64,000 nucleotides of DNA, taken from NCBI RefSeq assembly GCF_900088825.1, contig NZ_LT592170.1, positions 668,590 to 732,589 of the forward strand, written 5' to 3'. Shown piece after piece: positions 36,355 through 48,443 of this stretch; position 1 is the first letter of the stretch, and every line of letters starts with the position of its first letter. The notes under the pieces were generated by a model. It was not told the origin of the DNA and did not search any database. It saw only the letters and a list, made by a program, of their open reading frames with translations. The stretch is from Thiomonas delicata. Lineage in GTDB: Bacteria > Pseudomonadota > Gammaproteobacteria > Burkholderiales > Burkholderiaceae_C. The translations under genes were made by a program, and so were the position numbers.

Positions 36355-36890
36355 TGCGGTGTGCTCGCGTACGGTGTTTGGGGGGGTGCGGGGCGCGCCA
36401 GCTCCGGCGCGCGCGTGCCGTGCTCCAGCGCAAGCAGCGCCTGTTTGCGGCCTAGGCCTGCGGCATAGCCGGCCAGGCCGCCGCCGCCGGCCAGCACGCG
36501 GTGGCAGGGCACGACGATCGAAACCGGGTTCCGGCCGATGGCGCCGCCCACGGCGCGCGCATGCTCGGGGCCCAGGCCCATGCGCGCGGCGATGGCGCCG
36601 TAGGACGTCACCGCGCCGTAGGGAATGGCCGACAACTCGCGCCAGACGCGGAGCTGGAAGGCGGTGCCGGACAGGCGCAGCGGAAGGTCGAAGGCCTGCA
36701 GCGTGCCGTCGAAGTAGGCGGCGAGCTGCTTCCGTGCCTGGACCACGACGCTTGGCGCGCCGTGGTCCAGCCGCCCGAGCGCGAGGGCCGGAAAGAACTT
36801 CTGGCCGACGAAGAACAGCCCGGTCAGGGCGTTGCCGTCGGCGCGCAGGGCGATGTCGCCGAGCGGGCTGGTGATCAGATAGCCGTGCAT
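36351..36890 (-). CDS. ogt: Methylated-DNA--protein-cysteine methyltransferase
   Basis: Suicide repair protein that takes the alkyl group from O6-alkylguanine and O4-alkylthymine. The 179-residue protein has the acceptor C129 in VPCHRV, preceded by the HTH with YGAIAARMG and the asparagine hinge in GRNPVSI. It overlaps the Ada-AlkA gene by 16 bp and the EamA gene by four. Together with Ada-AlkA it supplies the functions of Ada, AlkA and Ogt. Confidence 0.95.
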   Translation of the reverse strand: MHGYLITSPLGDIALRADGNALTGLFFVGQKFFPALALGRLDHGAPSVVVQARKQLAAYFDGTLQAFDLPLRLSGTAFQLRVWRELSAIPYGAVTSYGAIAARMGLGPEHARAVGGAIGRNPVSIVVPCHRVLAGGGGLAGYAAGLGRKQALLALEHGTRAPELARPAPPQTPYASTPQ

Positions 36891-38332
36891 GAGGGCTGAC
36901 TCCTTTCGTCTTGCCGCCACAGGTGCAGCACCGCATAGGCGCGCCAGGGTTCCCAGCGGGCGGCATGCCGTCTCAGCGCCGAGGCACTGGCGCAGCCGAG
37001 CCGCCGCTTGAGCACGGCGTCGCCGTCCGGGAAGGCGTTCGGCCAGGCCAGCGCGCGCATGGCGATGTACTGGACCGTCCACTCCCCGATGCCGGGTATG
37101 CCGCGCAGCGCCGCCAGTGTCGCGTCCAACGGGGCGCGCGGATCCAGCGCGATGCGGCCCGTGGCGACGGCGTCCGCCACCGCGATGATGGCGCCGGCCC
37201 GCATGCGCGTGATGCCGGTGTCCTGCAAGGCCGCCGCATCGGCGCCGGCGAGCACGCTGGCGCGCGGGAAGGTGGTGGCGAGGCCGCAGGGCGCCGCCTC
37301 GACGCGGGTGCCGAACGCTTGCGCGATGCGCCCCAGCACGGCGCGCGCATGCGCCACCGAGATCTGTTGCCCGACGATGGCGCGCACGGCGACCTCGAAG
37401 CCGTCGAACGCGCCGGGCACGCGCAGGCCCGGCTGTCCGGCGGCAAGGGCGCCCAGATGCAAGTCGATCAGGTCGGGGCTGGCGCCGAGGTCGAGCAGCC
37501 GCCGCACGCGTGCCAGGATGGGGGCCACTACCGGCGTGAGCGTCACGGGCAGCGTGACCTCGACCACGAAGCGCGCGGGCGCGTGCGCGACCGCGATCCA
37601 GCCGATGAAGTCGTGCCCGCCATGCTGCAGTTCGAGGGTGCGCGCATACCGGCCGCGCTCGACATGCTCGACCCCGGCGATGCACCGTTGCGCCAGGAAG
37701 CCGAGCAGTTCGGCCCACGCCAGCGGCGGGCGATAGCCCAGCGCGAACGTCAGGGTCTGCGCGGGCACGCCATCGGCCGCCTTGCGCAGGCGGCGCGGGT
37801 TCATGCCGTAGCGTTGCAGGAACAGGTGGTTGAATCGTCTGACGCTGCCGAACCCGGCGGCGAGCGCCACGTCGGTGACCGGAAGGTCGGTTTCGGTCAG
37901 CAGGCGCTTGGCCAAGAGCAGGCGCTGGGTCTGGGCCAGGTCGAGCATGGACACACCGAACTCGGCGCCGAAGATGCGCCGCAGGTGCCGTTCGGTGACG
38001 CCGACGCGGCGCGCCAGCGCGGCGACGCTCGCCGTGTTCAGGAAACCCTCGTCGATCAACCCCGCCGCGGCCTGGGCCAGGCGGCTGCACATGTCCGGCA
38101 GGCCGTGGCCCGGCGCCAGCTCGGGGCGGCAGCGCAGGCAGGGCCGGAATCCGGCTTTCTCGGCGGCTGCTGGGCTCGCGAAAAACGTGCAGTTGCGGCG
38201 CATCGGCGAGCGCACCGCGCAAACCGGCCGGCAGTAGATGCCGGTCGTGCGCACGCCGACGAAAAACCGGCCGTCGAAACGCCGGTCGCGCGACAGCAGA
38301 GCTTCGTAGCAGGTGTCCGGGTCGAGGTCCAT
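36875..38332 (-). CDS. Ada-type activator fused to AlkA DNA-3-methyladenine glycosylase
   Basis: A 485-residue regulator-repair fusion. Residues about 8-80 are the Ada zinc domain with cysteines in GIYCRPVC, NCTF and PCLRC; one accepts methyl from phosphotriesters and turns the protein into an activator. An AraC-type HTH (about 90-190) has FGSVRRFNHLF. Then an AlkA N-terminal domain (about 200-310) and an HhH-GPD glycosylase domain with IPGIGEWTVQYIAMRALAWP and the catalytic aspartate in FPDGDAVL. It heads the ogt-EamA operon, probably autoactivated after methylation. The Ada C-terminal methyltransferase is replaced by separate Ogt. Confidence 0.95.
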   Translation of the reverse strand: MDLDPDTCYEALLSRDRRFDGRFFVGVRTTGIYCRPVCAVRSPMRRNCTFFASPAAAEKAGFRPCLRCRPELAPGHGLPDMCSRLAQAAAGLIDEGFLNTASVAALARRVGVTERHLRRIFGAEFGVSMLDLAQTQRLLLAKRLLTETDLPVTDVALAAGFGSVRRFNHLFLQRYGMNPRRLRKAADGVPAQTLTFALGYRPPLAWAELLGFLAQRCIAGVEHVERGRYARTLELQHGGHDFIGWIAVAHAPARFVVEVTLPVTLTPVVAPILARVRRLLDLGASPDLIDLHLGALAAGQPGLRVPGAFDGFEVAVRAIVGQQISVAHARAVLGRIAQAFGTRVEAAPCGLATTFPRASVLAGADAAALQDTGITRMRAGAIIAVADAVATGRIALDPRAPLDATLAALRGIPGIGEWTVQYIAMRALAWPNAFPDGDAVLKRRLGCASASALRRHAARWEPWRAYAVLHLWRQDERSQPSCTAI

Positions 38333-38420
38333 GCGCTTACTCTAAGGCATGCCGCTGCGATATTCCGGCCGGATTCGGACATGTGCATCCGGCCCCGAAA
38401 CCAGGACGCGGCGTCGCGCC

Positions 38421-40208
38421 TCAGGCCGGTGGGCCGTGCGGTGCGGGGGCGACGTCTTGGCTTGCGGCGAGCTGCTGCGCGAAGTTGTCGAGCGTGTAGC
38501 GGTGGGCGCGCTCGATGACTTGCTCGTAGGCCTTCCAATTGAGCAGGCCGACCGCGCCGTGCGGCGGCGTCAGCAGATGGCTGGCCAGCTTGCGCCGATT
38601 GCGGCTTCCGGCGTCGCTGTACGCCATGGCCGAGCGCGCCAGGATGGCGAACAGGCTGGGCCATTGCCGGCCGTTCAGCCATTCCCAGGTCAGTCGCGGC
38701 AGGGTCGGCAGGGCGACGTCTTCGAAGTTCGCGGGCAGGGCGTCGTCGCCGCTGATGTCCACGGCGATCACCTGATGCACGCCGCGGTCGCGCATCACGT
38801 CGGTCGGCAAATTGTTCACCACGGCGCCGTCCACATGCACCATGCCGGCGTCCAGCAGCGGAGGCAGCAGGCCGGGGATGGCGGCGCCGGCGCGCAGCCA
38901 TTTCCAGAGCGGGCCCAGAGTGTGCACGTCGGCGCAGCCGCGCGTGAGGTTGGCCGAAACGCAGAAGAACGGCAGGGCGAGGTCCTCGATCTGGCGTTCG
39001 CCGAACGTGCGGCGCAGCAGCCGCGTGGTGCGCGCGCCCCGCGTCAGGGCGATCAGCGGCACGGTGAGGTCGCGCAGGGGATGGCCACGGATGAAGGCCT
39101 GACGCATGTAGTCCAGCAACTCGGCGTCGTCCCACTCGCAGGCCACGCCGGCGCCGATGATGGCGCCGATGCTCGTGCCGCCGACGGCATCGATCGGCTG
39201 GCCGAGTTCGCGCAGCGCGCGCACCACGCCGATGTGGCCAAAGCCGCGTGCGCCGCCGCCGGACAGCACCAGGCCGACGGCGCGGTGGGCGAGGTGGCGC
39301 CCCAGCCGCGCGTAATCCGGCGTGCCGCGCAGGTGGTGGGGCGAGACCGGCCCTTCGAATTGCGCCATCCAGGGTCCCGTGCTTCCCGGGCGCGGCGCGC
39401 CCGCAGCGCCCAGCAGGAGCAGCCGGCGTACCCGGTGCAGGGCATCGGCGCCGGACTGGCAGACCGCGTCCGGCCAGGGTCCGGCGTGGGCATCGGCGCG
39501 CGCCAGCATCAGAAATTGGTCGGCTTGGCGCACGCAGGTCGCGCGCCAGGCGGCATCGCCGGCGTCCGCGACATAGAGCAGGAAGCGGTGTTCCTGTTCG
39601 CGCGCGCTGTGCCAGTCGGCGTCGCGGTTGCGGCCCAGCGCGGCATCGATCACCAGGACCCGCCCGTGGTCGGACAGCGCGGCGGCCAGGCTCGCGGCCG
39701 TCTCGCGCACGGGAACGCCGTCATCGAAAGGCAGCAGCGCGAAGGTGCGCGGCGGCGTGAGGGCCTCGCCCATATCGCGTCGCAACAGTCTCTCGAGCAC
39801 GTAGCGCAGGGTTCCGACGAGGGCCTGGGGATAAGCGCCGATCAGCCTCAGCAGCATGTCGCCACGCGACAGCTTCAGCAGGGTGCAGTCGCGCAGCGCG
39901 CGCACCGTGGCGCTGCGCGACTGCTCGGTCAGCAGCCCGAGTTCGCCCACCGTTTCCCCGGGCGCGATCACGCCGAGCAGGCGTTCTTGCTCGCTGGACA
40001 GGCCCGGGCCGAACGCGCCCAGGCTGCCGGAGCACAGCACGTACAAGGCGTCGGAGACGTCGCCGCGGCGGCACAGGGTCTCGCCGCCCGCGAGGTGGCA
40101 CGGCTCCAAATACGGCAGCAGCGCCTCCCGCGCATCCGGACCGAGCGCGCCGAAAACGGCGGTGCGCTCGATCATGGTCATCAAGCTGGCGCGCTCTGTG
40201 CTGTCCAT
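38421..40208 (-). CDS. Patatin-like phospholipase with cyclic-nucleotide-binding domain
   Basis: A 595-residue NTE-like serine lipase. Residues about 15-135 form a cNMP-binding beta roll with GETVGELGLLTEQSRSATVRA; about 150-290 is a degenerate spacer; the patatin domain follows with oxyanion GGGARG (317-322), nucleophile S346 in GTSIG, and aspartate D460 in DGA, so the Ser-Asp dyad is complete. Hydrolysis of phospho- or lysophospholipids under nucleotide control is likely. The ATG at 40208 starts just before the cNMP domain. A stand-alone cNMP protein is encoded 211 bp upstream on the same strand. Confidence 0.9.
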   Translation of the reverse strand: MDSTERASLMTMIERTAVFGALGPDAREALLPYLEPCHLAGGETLCRRGDVSDALYVLCSGSLGAFGPGLSSEQERLLGVIAPGETVGELGLLTEQSRSATVRALRDCTLLKLSRGDMLLRLIGAYPQALVGTLRYVLERLLRRDMGEALTPPRTFALLPFDDGVPVRETAASLAAALSDHGRVLVIDAALGRNRDADWHSAREQEHRFLLYVADAGDAAWRATCVRQADQFLMLARADAHAGPWPDAVCQSGADALHRVRRLLLLGAAGAPRPGSTGPWMAQFEGPVSPHHLRGTPDYARLGRHLAHRAVGLVLSGGGARGFGHIGVVRALRELGQPIDAVGGTSIGAIIGAGVACEWDDAELLDYMRQAFIRGHPLRDLTVPLIALTRGARTTRLLRRTFGERQIEDLALPFFCVSANLTRGCADVHTLGPLWKWLRAGAAIPGLLPPLLDAGMVHVDGAVVNNLPTDVMRDRGVHQVIAVDISGDDALPANFEDVALPTLPRLTWEWLNGRQWPSLFAILARSAMAYSDAGSRNRRKLASHLLTPPHGAVGLLNWKAYEQVIERAHRYTLDNFAQQLAASQDVAPAPHGPPA

Positions 40209-40359
40209 GTTCCCCGTGCCCTTTGCGGATGTGTCCTCAATCCTTGACAGCCCGAACTCCTGCCCCGTCCCGACCCGCCCCATGCCTGGGCAGGGCGAGC
40301 TGCCGCCAGCGGGGGCGTCCGGGAGGGGCATTTCTCACGCTCGCACAGCGCCGCACTCA

Positions 40360-40382
40360 CCTCCCCCGCCTCGTGGGGGAGG
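40360..40382. repeat. GC-rich stem-loop, possible dispersed intergenic repeat
   Basis: CCTCCCCC and GGGGGAGG enclose a seven-base loop; a second G-rich run follows at 40385-40393. It lies in the 211-bp gap between two minus-strand genes and resembles short GC-rich repeats scattered between genes in such genomes. No second copy occurs in this window. Confidence 0.4.
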
Positions 40383-40419
40383 CAGGGAGGGGGAGATCTC
40401 CTTCACGGCGCGTTCCATG

Positions 40420-41016
40420 TCATCCCTTCCGTGTCTTGCTGCGCTTGAGTCCGCCGGCAAGGGTGGAGGCGTCCAGCGTGGGGTGCATCGCCGCGGTCAC
40501 CTGCGACAGGGTGGACAGCTTGCTGGAGGTGGAGCGCAGGCGTTCGGCCAGGCGCGAAGCGATGCCCAGCGCCAGCTTGGCGGCGACCTGGGGGAATTCG
40601 GTCACCAGGCGCTCCAGCGCGTCGCGCGTGAGCAGGGCCAGCACGGCGTCGGTGTAGGCCACGCAGCTCGCCGAGCGCGGGGCGTCGTTCAGGATGCCCA
40701 TCTCGCCGAGCAGCGCGCCCGGCTGGGCGATGGACACCACCAGGCTGTCCGAGGTCTGGCTGGCGCTTTTCTCGACGCTGACCTCGCCGTCCAGCAGCAG
40801 CATCATGCCGTCGGTCTGGCTGGGGTCGTCCTGGCGGATGAAGACGAGGCCGGACGGCACGAACTGGATCTCCATGTATCCGGCGAGCAGGGCCGCTTCG
40901 GATTTGGACAGGCGCAGCCACGCCGGCATGCGCAGCAGCACCTCGACGATGCGCGGGGTCCAGTCGCGCAGGGCGAAGGAGGTCAGGGCTGGACGGGGGC
41001 GGCGAAACAGGGACAT
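40420..41016 (-). CDS. Stand-alone cyclic-nucleotide-binding protein
   Basis: A 198-residue protein with one cNMP-binding beta roll (about 35-150), including [21 protein letters not shown], where the glutamate and arginine of the phosphate-binding cassette are kept. There is no DNA-binding HTH after it, only a helical tail ending in basic residues, so it is not a CRP regulator. The start at 41016 is chosen as the first ATG giving a compact N-terminus. It is divergent from metH part 2 (199 bp between starts) and upstream of the patatin gene. Confidence 0.85.
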   Translation of the reverse strand: MSLFRRPRPALTSFALRDWTPRIVEVLLRMPAWLRLSKSEAALLAGYMEIQFVPSGLVFIRQDDPSQTDGMMLLLDGEVSVEKSASQTSDSLVVSIAQPGALLGEMGILNDAPRSASCVAYTDAVLALLTRDALERLVTEFPQVAAKLALGIASRLAERLRSTSSKLSTLSQVTAAMHPTLDASTLAGGLKRSKTRKG

Positions 41017-41215
41017 GGGGCGGTGCCTAAAATGCCAGGGCTGTTCGGGTCGGTCATGCCGGCATTCTCGCATTCGTCCAAGCCGGCACCGCGCGGGCGC
41101 AGGTTCGCGTCGCGCGGCCGGGTTTCCGCGGCATCCCGCCCGGCCTCCGGGTTTTCTCCGCACATGGGCGGCTCGTCCGCACAGCGTCCTTCACCCCGCA
41201 TTCCAAGAACCCTCC

Positions 41216-43972
<2,757 letters not shown>

Positions 43973-43992
43973 CGGGGCGATTCCCGCCGCAA

Positions 43993-44022
43993 GGAAAAAC
44001 AAAGGCCGGCATTGCCGGCCTT
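43993..44022 (-). terminator. Rho-independent terminator of the RND efflux operon
   Basis: A 9-bp stem AAGGCCGGC/GCCGGCCTT with a three-base loop (44002-44022) is followed, on the minus strand, by TTTGTTTTTCC. It lies 24 bp past the RND permease stop. The plus direction, after metH part 2, lacks a T-run. Confidence 0.85.
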
Positions 44023-44045
44023 CGAGCGCGAGCGGCAGGCAAGGC

Positions 44046-47000
44046 TTAACTGTCTGCCGGCTTCGCGTGCGGTGCCGCGCCGGCAGCCTCCAGCGCTTCG
44101 GCTTCGCGCAAGGCCCTGGCCCGGGCCTCGTGGCTGTGATCCGCGCCCAGCATCATGTACATCGCCGGCACCACGAACAGGGTGAACAGCGTGCCGATGG
44201 ACAGGCCGGTGGCGATGACCAGGCCCATGTTGAAACGACTCACCGCTCCCGCGCCGCTGGCGGTGATGAGCGGCATGACGCCCAGCACCATGGCCGCGGT
44301 GGTCATCAGGATGGGGCGCAGGCGCATGCCGGCGGCGTGCTCGATGGCCTCGCGCTTGGAGCGGCCCTCGCGCTGCAGGTTGTTGGCGAACTCCACGATC
44401 AGGATGCCGTGCTTGGAGATCAAGCCGATGAGCGTGACCAGTCCGACCTCGGTGTAGATGTTGAGCGTGGCGTGGCCGATGCCCAGATTGATGAACAGCA
44501 GCGCTCCGGAGATCGCCATGGGCACCGAGACCAGGATGATGATGGGGTCGCGGAAACTCTCGAACTGCGCGGCCAGGGCGAGGAAGATGATGACCAGCGC
44601 GAAGAAGAAGGTCAGCACCAGACCGCCCGACTCCTGCATGAACTGGCGCGAAGGGCCGGCGTAGTCGTAGCCATAACCGGCTGGCAGGGTGCGCTGCGCG
44701 AGTTGCCGCAAATCATCGAGTGCTTGACCTTGCGCGATGCCTGGCATGGCGACACCCTGGATGGTGGCTGAGTTGAGCTGCTGGAAGTGGTTGATGGTCT
44801 CGGGCTGCACCGTGGTCCTGAGATGGACCACGGTGGATAGTGGCACCATGCTGCCGCTCGACGTGCGCAGGTAGTAGTGCTTGAGTTGGTCCGGGTTGAG
44901 GCGGAAGCGCTGCTCCACCTGCGGAATGACCTTGTAGGACCGGCCGTCGAGTTCGAAGAAATTGACGTAGCCGCCACCCAGCATGGCCGACAGAGCCTGG
45001 CCAATGTCCTGCATGTTCAGGCCCAACTGCGCGGCCATATTGCGGTCGATGTCGATGCGGGTTTGCGGCAGGTCGATGCGCAGGTCCGACTGCAGGAAGA
45101 TGAATTGCCCGCTCTTGAGCGCGTCCTGCAGGAACTTCTGCGACACCTCGTAGAGTTTGGAGAAGGGTTCGGTGGTCGTGAGCACGAACTGGATGGGCAG
45201 GCCGCGCGCGCCCGGCAGCGGCGGTGGCTGGAACACGGCGATCTGCGAGCCGGCGATGTGACTCAGGTCTTTTTGCAGAATCGGTTGCAACTGGGCCGTG
45301 GTCCGCTTGCGTTCGTCCCAGGGTTTGAGCACCATGCCTCCGATGACCTGGCTGGGTGAGTTGAGTTGGAACACGTGGTCGGTTTCCGGGAACGTCTTGT
45401 AGACGTCGTACACCTGATTGGCGGACAGTTGGCGCTGCGCCAGGGTGGCGGTGGGGTTGTTGAAAGCGATGGAAATGAGGATGCCCTGGTCTTCCTGCGG
45501 CGCGAGCTCGGACATCGACGTCGAATAGAGGTAGTAGATGGAGCCGAGAATGATGAGGGCCATGACCGCTGTCACCGGCAGATAGTTCAGCGAGCCGTGC
45601 AGGGTGCGCTCGTAGCGTTTGTGCAGGCGGTCGAAGCTGCGGTCCAGGAACAGCACCAGGCGGTCCTGCCAGTTGTGGCTCTGCGGGTCGGGCGCCTTGA
45701 GCAGGCGCGAGCACATCATCGGCGACAGGGTCAGCGCGATGATGGCCGACATGGTGACCGTGCCCACCAGGGTGAAGGCGAATTCGGTGAACAGCGCGCC
45801 GGTGAGGCCGCCCATGAAGCCGATGGGCACGTACACCGCGATCAGCACGATGGTCATCGCAATGATGGGGTTGGCCAGCTCGCGCGCGGCGCGCACGGCG
45901 GCATCCATCCGGCTCATGCCTTCCTCGAGGTGGCGGCTGACGTTTTCCACCACGATGATGGCGTCGTCCACCACCAAGCCGATGGCCAGCACGATGGCCA
46001 GCAGGGTCAGCAGGTTGATGGAGTAGCCCAGCGCCAGCATCACGGTGAAGGTGCCGATGATGGACAGCGGAATGGCCACCAGCGGGATGATGACCGAACG
46101 CAGCGAGCCGAGGAAGACGAACACCACCGCGGTGACGATGAGAATGGCCTCCAGCAGGGTCTTGACCACCTCGTCGATGGAGGCGTTGACGAATTTGGTC
46201 GAGTCATAGACGATGGCGCCCTTGAGCCCGGCCGGCAGTTGCGACTGGATTTCCGGGAACACCTTGCGCACGCGCGCGATCACGTCGAGCAGATTCGCGG
46301 CCGGCGCTACCTGGATGCCGACATACACCGCGGTCTTGCCGTCGAAGGCCACCGAGCTGTCGTAGTCGTCCGAACCGAGGGTGACGTTAGCCACGTCGTC
46401 CAGGCGCACCACCTGGCCGTTCACGGTCTTCACGATCATGCTCTTGAAGCCGGCGAGCGACTTCAGATCGGTATTGGCCGAGAGGTTGATCTGCACCATC
46501 TGGCCCTTGGCATTGCCGGTGGAGGCCAGGTAGTTGTTCGCCGCAAGCGCCGAATACACGTCGGCCGCGGTGAGCCCGTAGGCGGCGAGCTTCTGCGGGT
46601 TCAGCCAGGCGCGCAGCGCGAAGTTCTTGGCGCCCAGGATCTCGGCGGTCTGCACGCCGTCGACTGCCTGCAGCTTGGGTTGCACCGAGCGGATGATGTA
46701 GTCGGTGATCTGGTTCGGTTTGAGCACATCGCTGTAGAAGCCGATGTACATGGCGTCGATGGTCTGTCCAATGCTCACCGATAGCACTGGTTTTTGCGAT
46801 TGCGGCGGCAGCTGGTTGATCACCGAGTTCACCTTGGTGTTGATCTCGGTGAGCGCCTTGTCCGGGTCGTAGTTCAGGCGCAGGTTGGCGGTGATGGTGC
46901 TCAAACCCTGCACGCTGGAGGACGTCATGTAATCGATGCCATTGGCCTGGGCGACGGCATTTTCCAGCGGCGTGGTGATGAAGCTGGCCACCAGGTTGGC

Positions 47001-47171
47001 GTCGGCGCCGGGATAGGCGGTCGTGATGGTCACCACGGCGTTCTGCGTATAGGGAAACTGCAACACGGGCAGCAAACCCATGGAGCGCAGGCCCAGCACC
47101 AGGATCACCAGGCTGACCACGGTGGCCAGCACCGGGCGCTCGATGAAGATGTCGGTGAATTTCTTGTTCAT
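44046..47171 (-). CDS. RND multidrug-type efflux permease (AcrB family)
   Basis: Inner-membrane proton-drug antiporter of 1041 residues, normal length for hydrophobe/amphiphile efflux-1 pumps. Twelve membrane helices frame two large periplasmic loops; the proton-relay aspartates are in AIGLVVDDAIIVVENV of helix four. The N-terminus IFIERPVLATVVSLVIL is typical of the family, closest in appearance to MdtB/C- and MexW-like pumps. It is the last gene of an outer-membrane factor, adaptor, permease operon. Substrates cannot be predicted. Confidence 0.95.
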   Translation of the reverse strand: MNKKFTDIFIERPVLATVVSLVILVLGLRSMGLLPVLQFPYTQNAVVTITTAYPGADANLVASFITTPLENAVAQANGIDYMTSSSVQGLSTITANLRLNYDPDKALTEINTKVNSVINQLPPQSQKPVLSVSIGQTIDAMYIGFYSDVLKPNQITDYIIRSVQPKLQAVDGVQTAEILGAKNFALRAWLNPQKLAAYGLTAADVYSALAANNYLASTGNAKGQMVQINLSANTDLKSLAGFKSMIVKTVNGQVVRLDDVANVTLGSDDYDSSVAFDGKTAVYVGIQVAPAANLLDVIARVRKVFPEIQSQLPAGLKGAIVYDSTKFVNASIDEVVKTLLEAILIVTAVVFVFLGSLRSVIIPLVAIPLSIIGTFTVMLALGYSINLLTLLAIVLAIGLVVDDAIIVVENVSRHLEEGMSRMDAAVRAARELANPIIAMTIVLIAVYVPIGFMGGLTGALFTEFAFTLVGTVTMSAIIALTLSPMMCSRLLKAPDPQSHNWQDRLVLFLDRSFDRLHKRYERTLHGSLNYLPVTAVMALIILGSIYYLYSTSMSELAPQEDQGILISIAFNNPTATLAQRQLSANQVYDVYKTFPETDHVFQLNSPSQVIGGMVLKPWDERKRTTAQLQPILQKDLSHIAGSQIAVFQPPPLPGARGLPIQFVLTTTEPFSKLYEVSQKFLQDALKSGQFIFLQSDLRIDLPQTRIDIDRNMAAQLGLNMQDIGQALSAMLGGGYVNFFELDGRSYKVIPQVEQRFRLNPDQLKHYYLRTSSGSMVPLSTVVHLRTTVQPETINHFQQLNSATIQGVAMPGIAQGQALDDLRQLAQRTLPAGYGYDYAGPSRQFMQESGGLVLTFFFALVIIFLALAAQFESFRDPIIILVSVPMAISGALLFINLGIGHATLNIYTEVGLVTLIGLISKHGILIVEFANNLQREGRSKREAIEHAAGMRLRPILMTTAAMVLGVMPLITASGAGAVSRFNMGLVIATGLSIGTLFTLFVVPAMYMMLGADHSHEARARALREAEALEAAGAAPHAKPADS

Positions 47172-47196
47172 GCGCGGCTTCCGTTGAGGGCGGCGT

Positions 47197-48339
47197 TCAG
47201 GAGTTGGGCACTTGCGGATGGGCGCTGTCGCTCGGCTGCACGCTGTTGTTCACCAGAATCAGCGAGCCATTGCGCAGCTTGAGTTGCCCCGAGGTCACCA
47301 CGGTTTCGCCGGCTTCGACGCCCTTGATCACGGCCACCTGGTCGCCGCGCGTGGGCCCGGTGGTGATGAATCGCTGCTGGGCGACGAGTTTGGGCTTGCC
47401 GTTGGCTTCCTTGCCCTCGTTCTTGACGATGTAGACGGTGGCGCCATACGGGTTGTACGTGACGGCGGCATTGGGCAGGGTGACGTACTGGTGCGGCGGA
47501 CCCTCGCTGAGCGTGACCGTGGCGAACACCCCCGGCAGCAGCTCGTTCTTCGGGTTGGGCACACGCGCGCGCACCATCAGATTGCGCGTGGCTGTTTCGA
47601 TCTGCGGTTCGACGGCGGTGATCGTGGCGGCAAAGGTTTTGCCCGGAACAGCGCTGGTCTTGAGTTCGGCCTTCATGCCGATATGGATCAGGTCGATCTG
47701 GTTCTGCGGCACGGTGAAGTCCACCTCCATCGGATCGAGTTTCTGCAGCGTGACCACGGGCGTGCCCGGCGCCAGATACTGGCCGAGGTTCACCTGGCGG
47801 ATGCCGAGCTGGCCGGAGAACGGCGCCGAGATCGTTTTCTGCGCGATCAGCGCCTTCTGCGCCGCGACCTGCGCCTGCATGCTCTTGAGCGTGGCCGTGT
47901 CGGTGTCCACGACGGCCTGGCTGATGGCCTGAACCTGGAGCTGGGCCTTATCGCGCTTGAGATTGAGTTCGGCCAGCGCAGCTTGCGCCTGCAGCTGAGC
48001 CAGTTGCGCGCGCAGCGGCGAGGGGTTGAGTTCCACCAAAGGCTGTCCGGCGCGCACCTTCTCGCCGGACTTGAAGTGAATGGCCGTGACGAGCCCATTC
48101 ACCTCGGGGCTCAGGCTGGCTTGTTCGCTGGCGCGCAGATTGCCCAGCGCCTCGATCGACGGCTGCCAGGCCGACGTCTGCGCCACGATGGTCGACACCG
48201 TCTGCGGGGGATTGGACTGGCCCTTGATCGCCTTGGCGATCATGGTCTTCTTGAAGTGCTGAAACCACACCACCCCACCGACGAGCACGGTGGCGATGAT
48301 GAGCATGATGATCATGCGCTTGGTGGTGCCTTTAGCCAT
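47197..48339 (-). CDS. RND efflux periplasmic adaptor (membrane fusion protein)
   Basis: A 380-residue HlyD/AcrA-type adaptor bridging permease and outer-membrane channel. One N-terminal membrane helix (about 9-27), then lipoyl half-motifs with VNGLVTAIHFKSGEKVRAGQPLVELN, an alpha-helical hairpin (about 95-150), the second lipoyl half ISAPFSGQLGIRQVNLGQYLAPG, and beta-barrel and membrane-proximal domains. The start at 48339 has a GGAG ribosome site eight bases upstream. It lies 25 bp before the permease gene. Confidence 0.94.
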   Translation of the reverse strand: MAKGTTKRMIIMLIIATVLVGGVVWFQHFKKTMIAKAIKGQSNPPQTVSTIVAQTSAWQPSIEALGNLRASEQASLSPEVNGLVTAIHFKSGEKVRAGQPLVELNPSPLRAQLAQLQAQAALAELNLKRDKAQLQVQAISQAVVDTDTATLKSMQAQVAAQKALIAQKTISAPFSGQLGIRQVNLGQYLAPGTPVVTLQKLDPMEVDFTVPQNQIDLIHIGMKAELKTSAVPGKTFAATITAVEPQIETATRNLMVRARVPNPKNELLPGVFATVTLSEGPPHQYVTLPNAAVTYNPYGATVYIVKNEGKEANGKPKLVAQQRFITTGPTRGDQVAVIKGVEAGETVVTSGQLKLRNGSLILVNNSVQPSDSAHPQVPNS

Positions 48340-48443
48340 CGATAACTCCGTTCCAACTGGTTTGTCTGTGTCGATCGGTTCAAGCCGGCGTGCGTGCGGC
48401 ACCGGCGTGGAAATTGAATCGCTGCGCCGTCAAGCCCGCCGCT

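Noticed and set aside
41017-41215. Cobalamin riboswitch upstream of metH part 2
   Set aside because: Only 199 bp, and no B12-box sequence or extended conserved folding could be recognised.
45366-46784. 472-codon plus-strand open frame opposite the RND permease
   Set aside because: Shadow of the permease; highly charged, repetitive composition.
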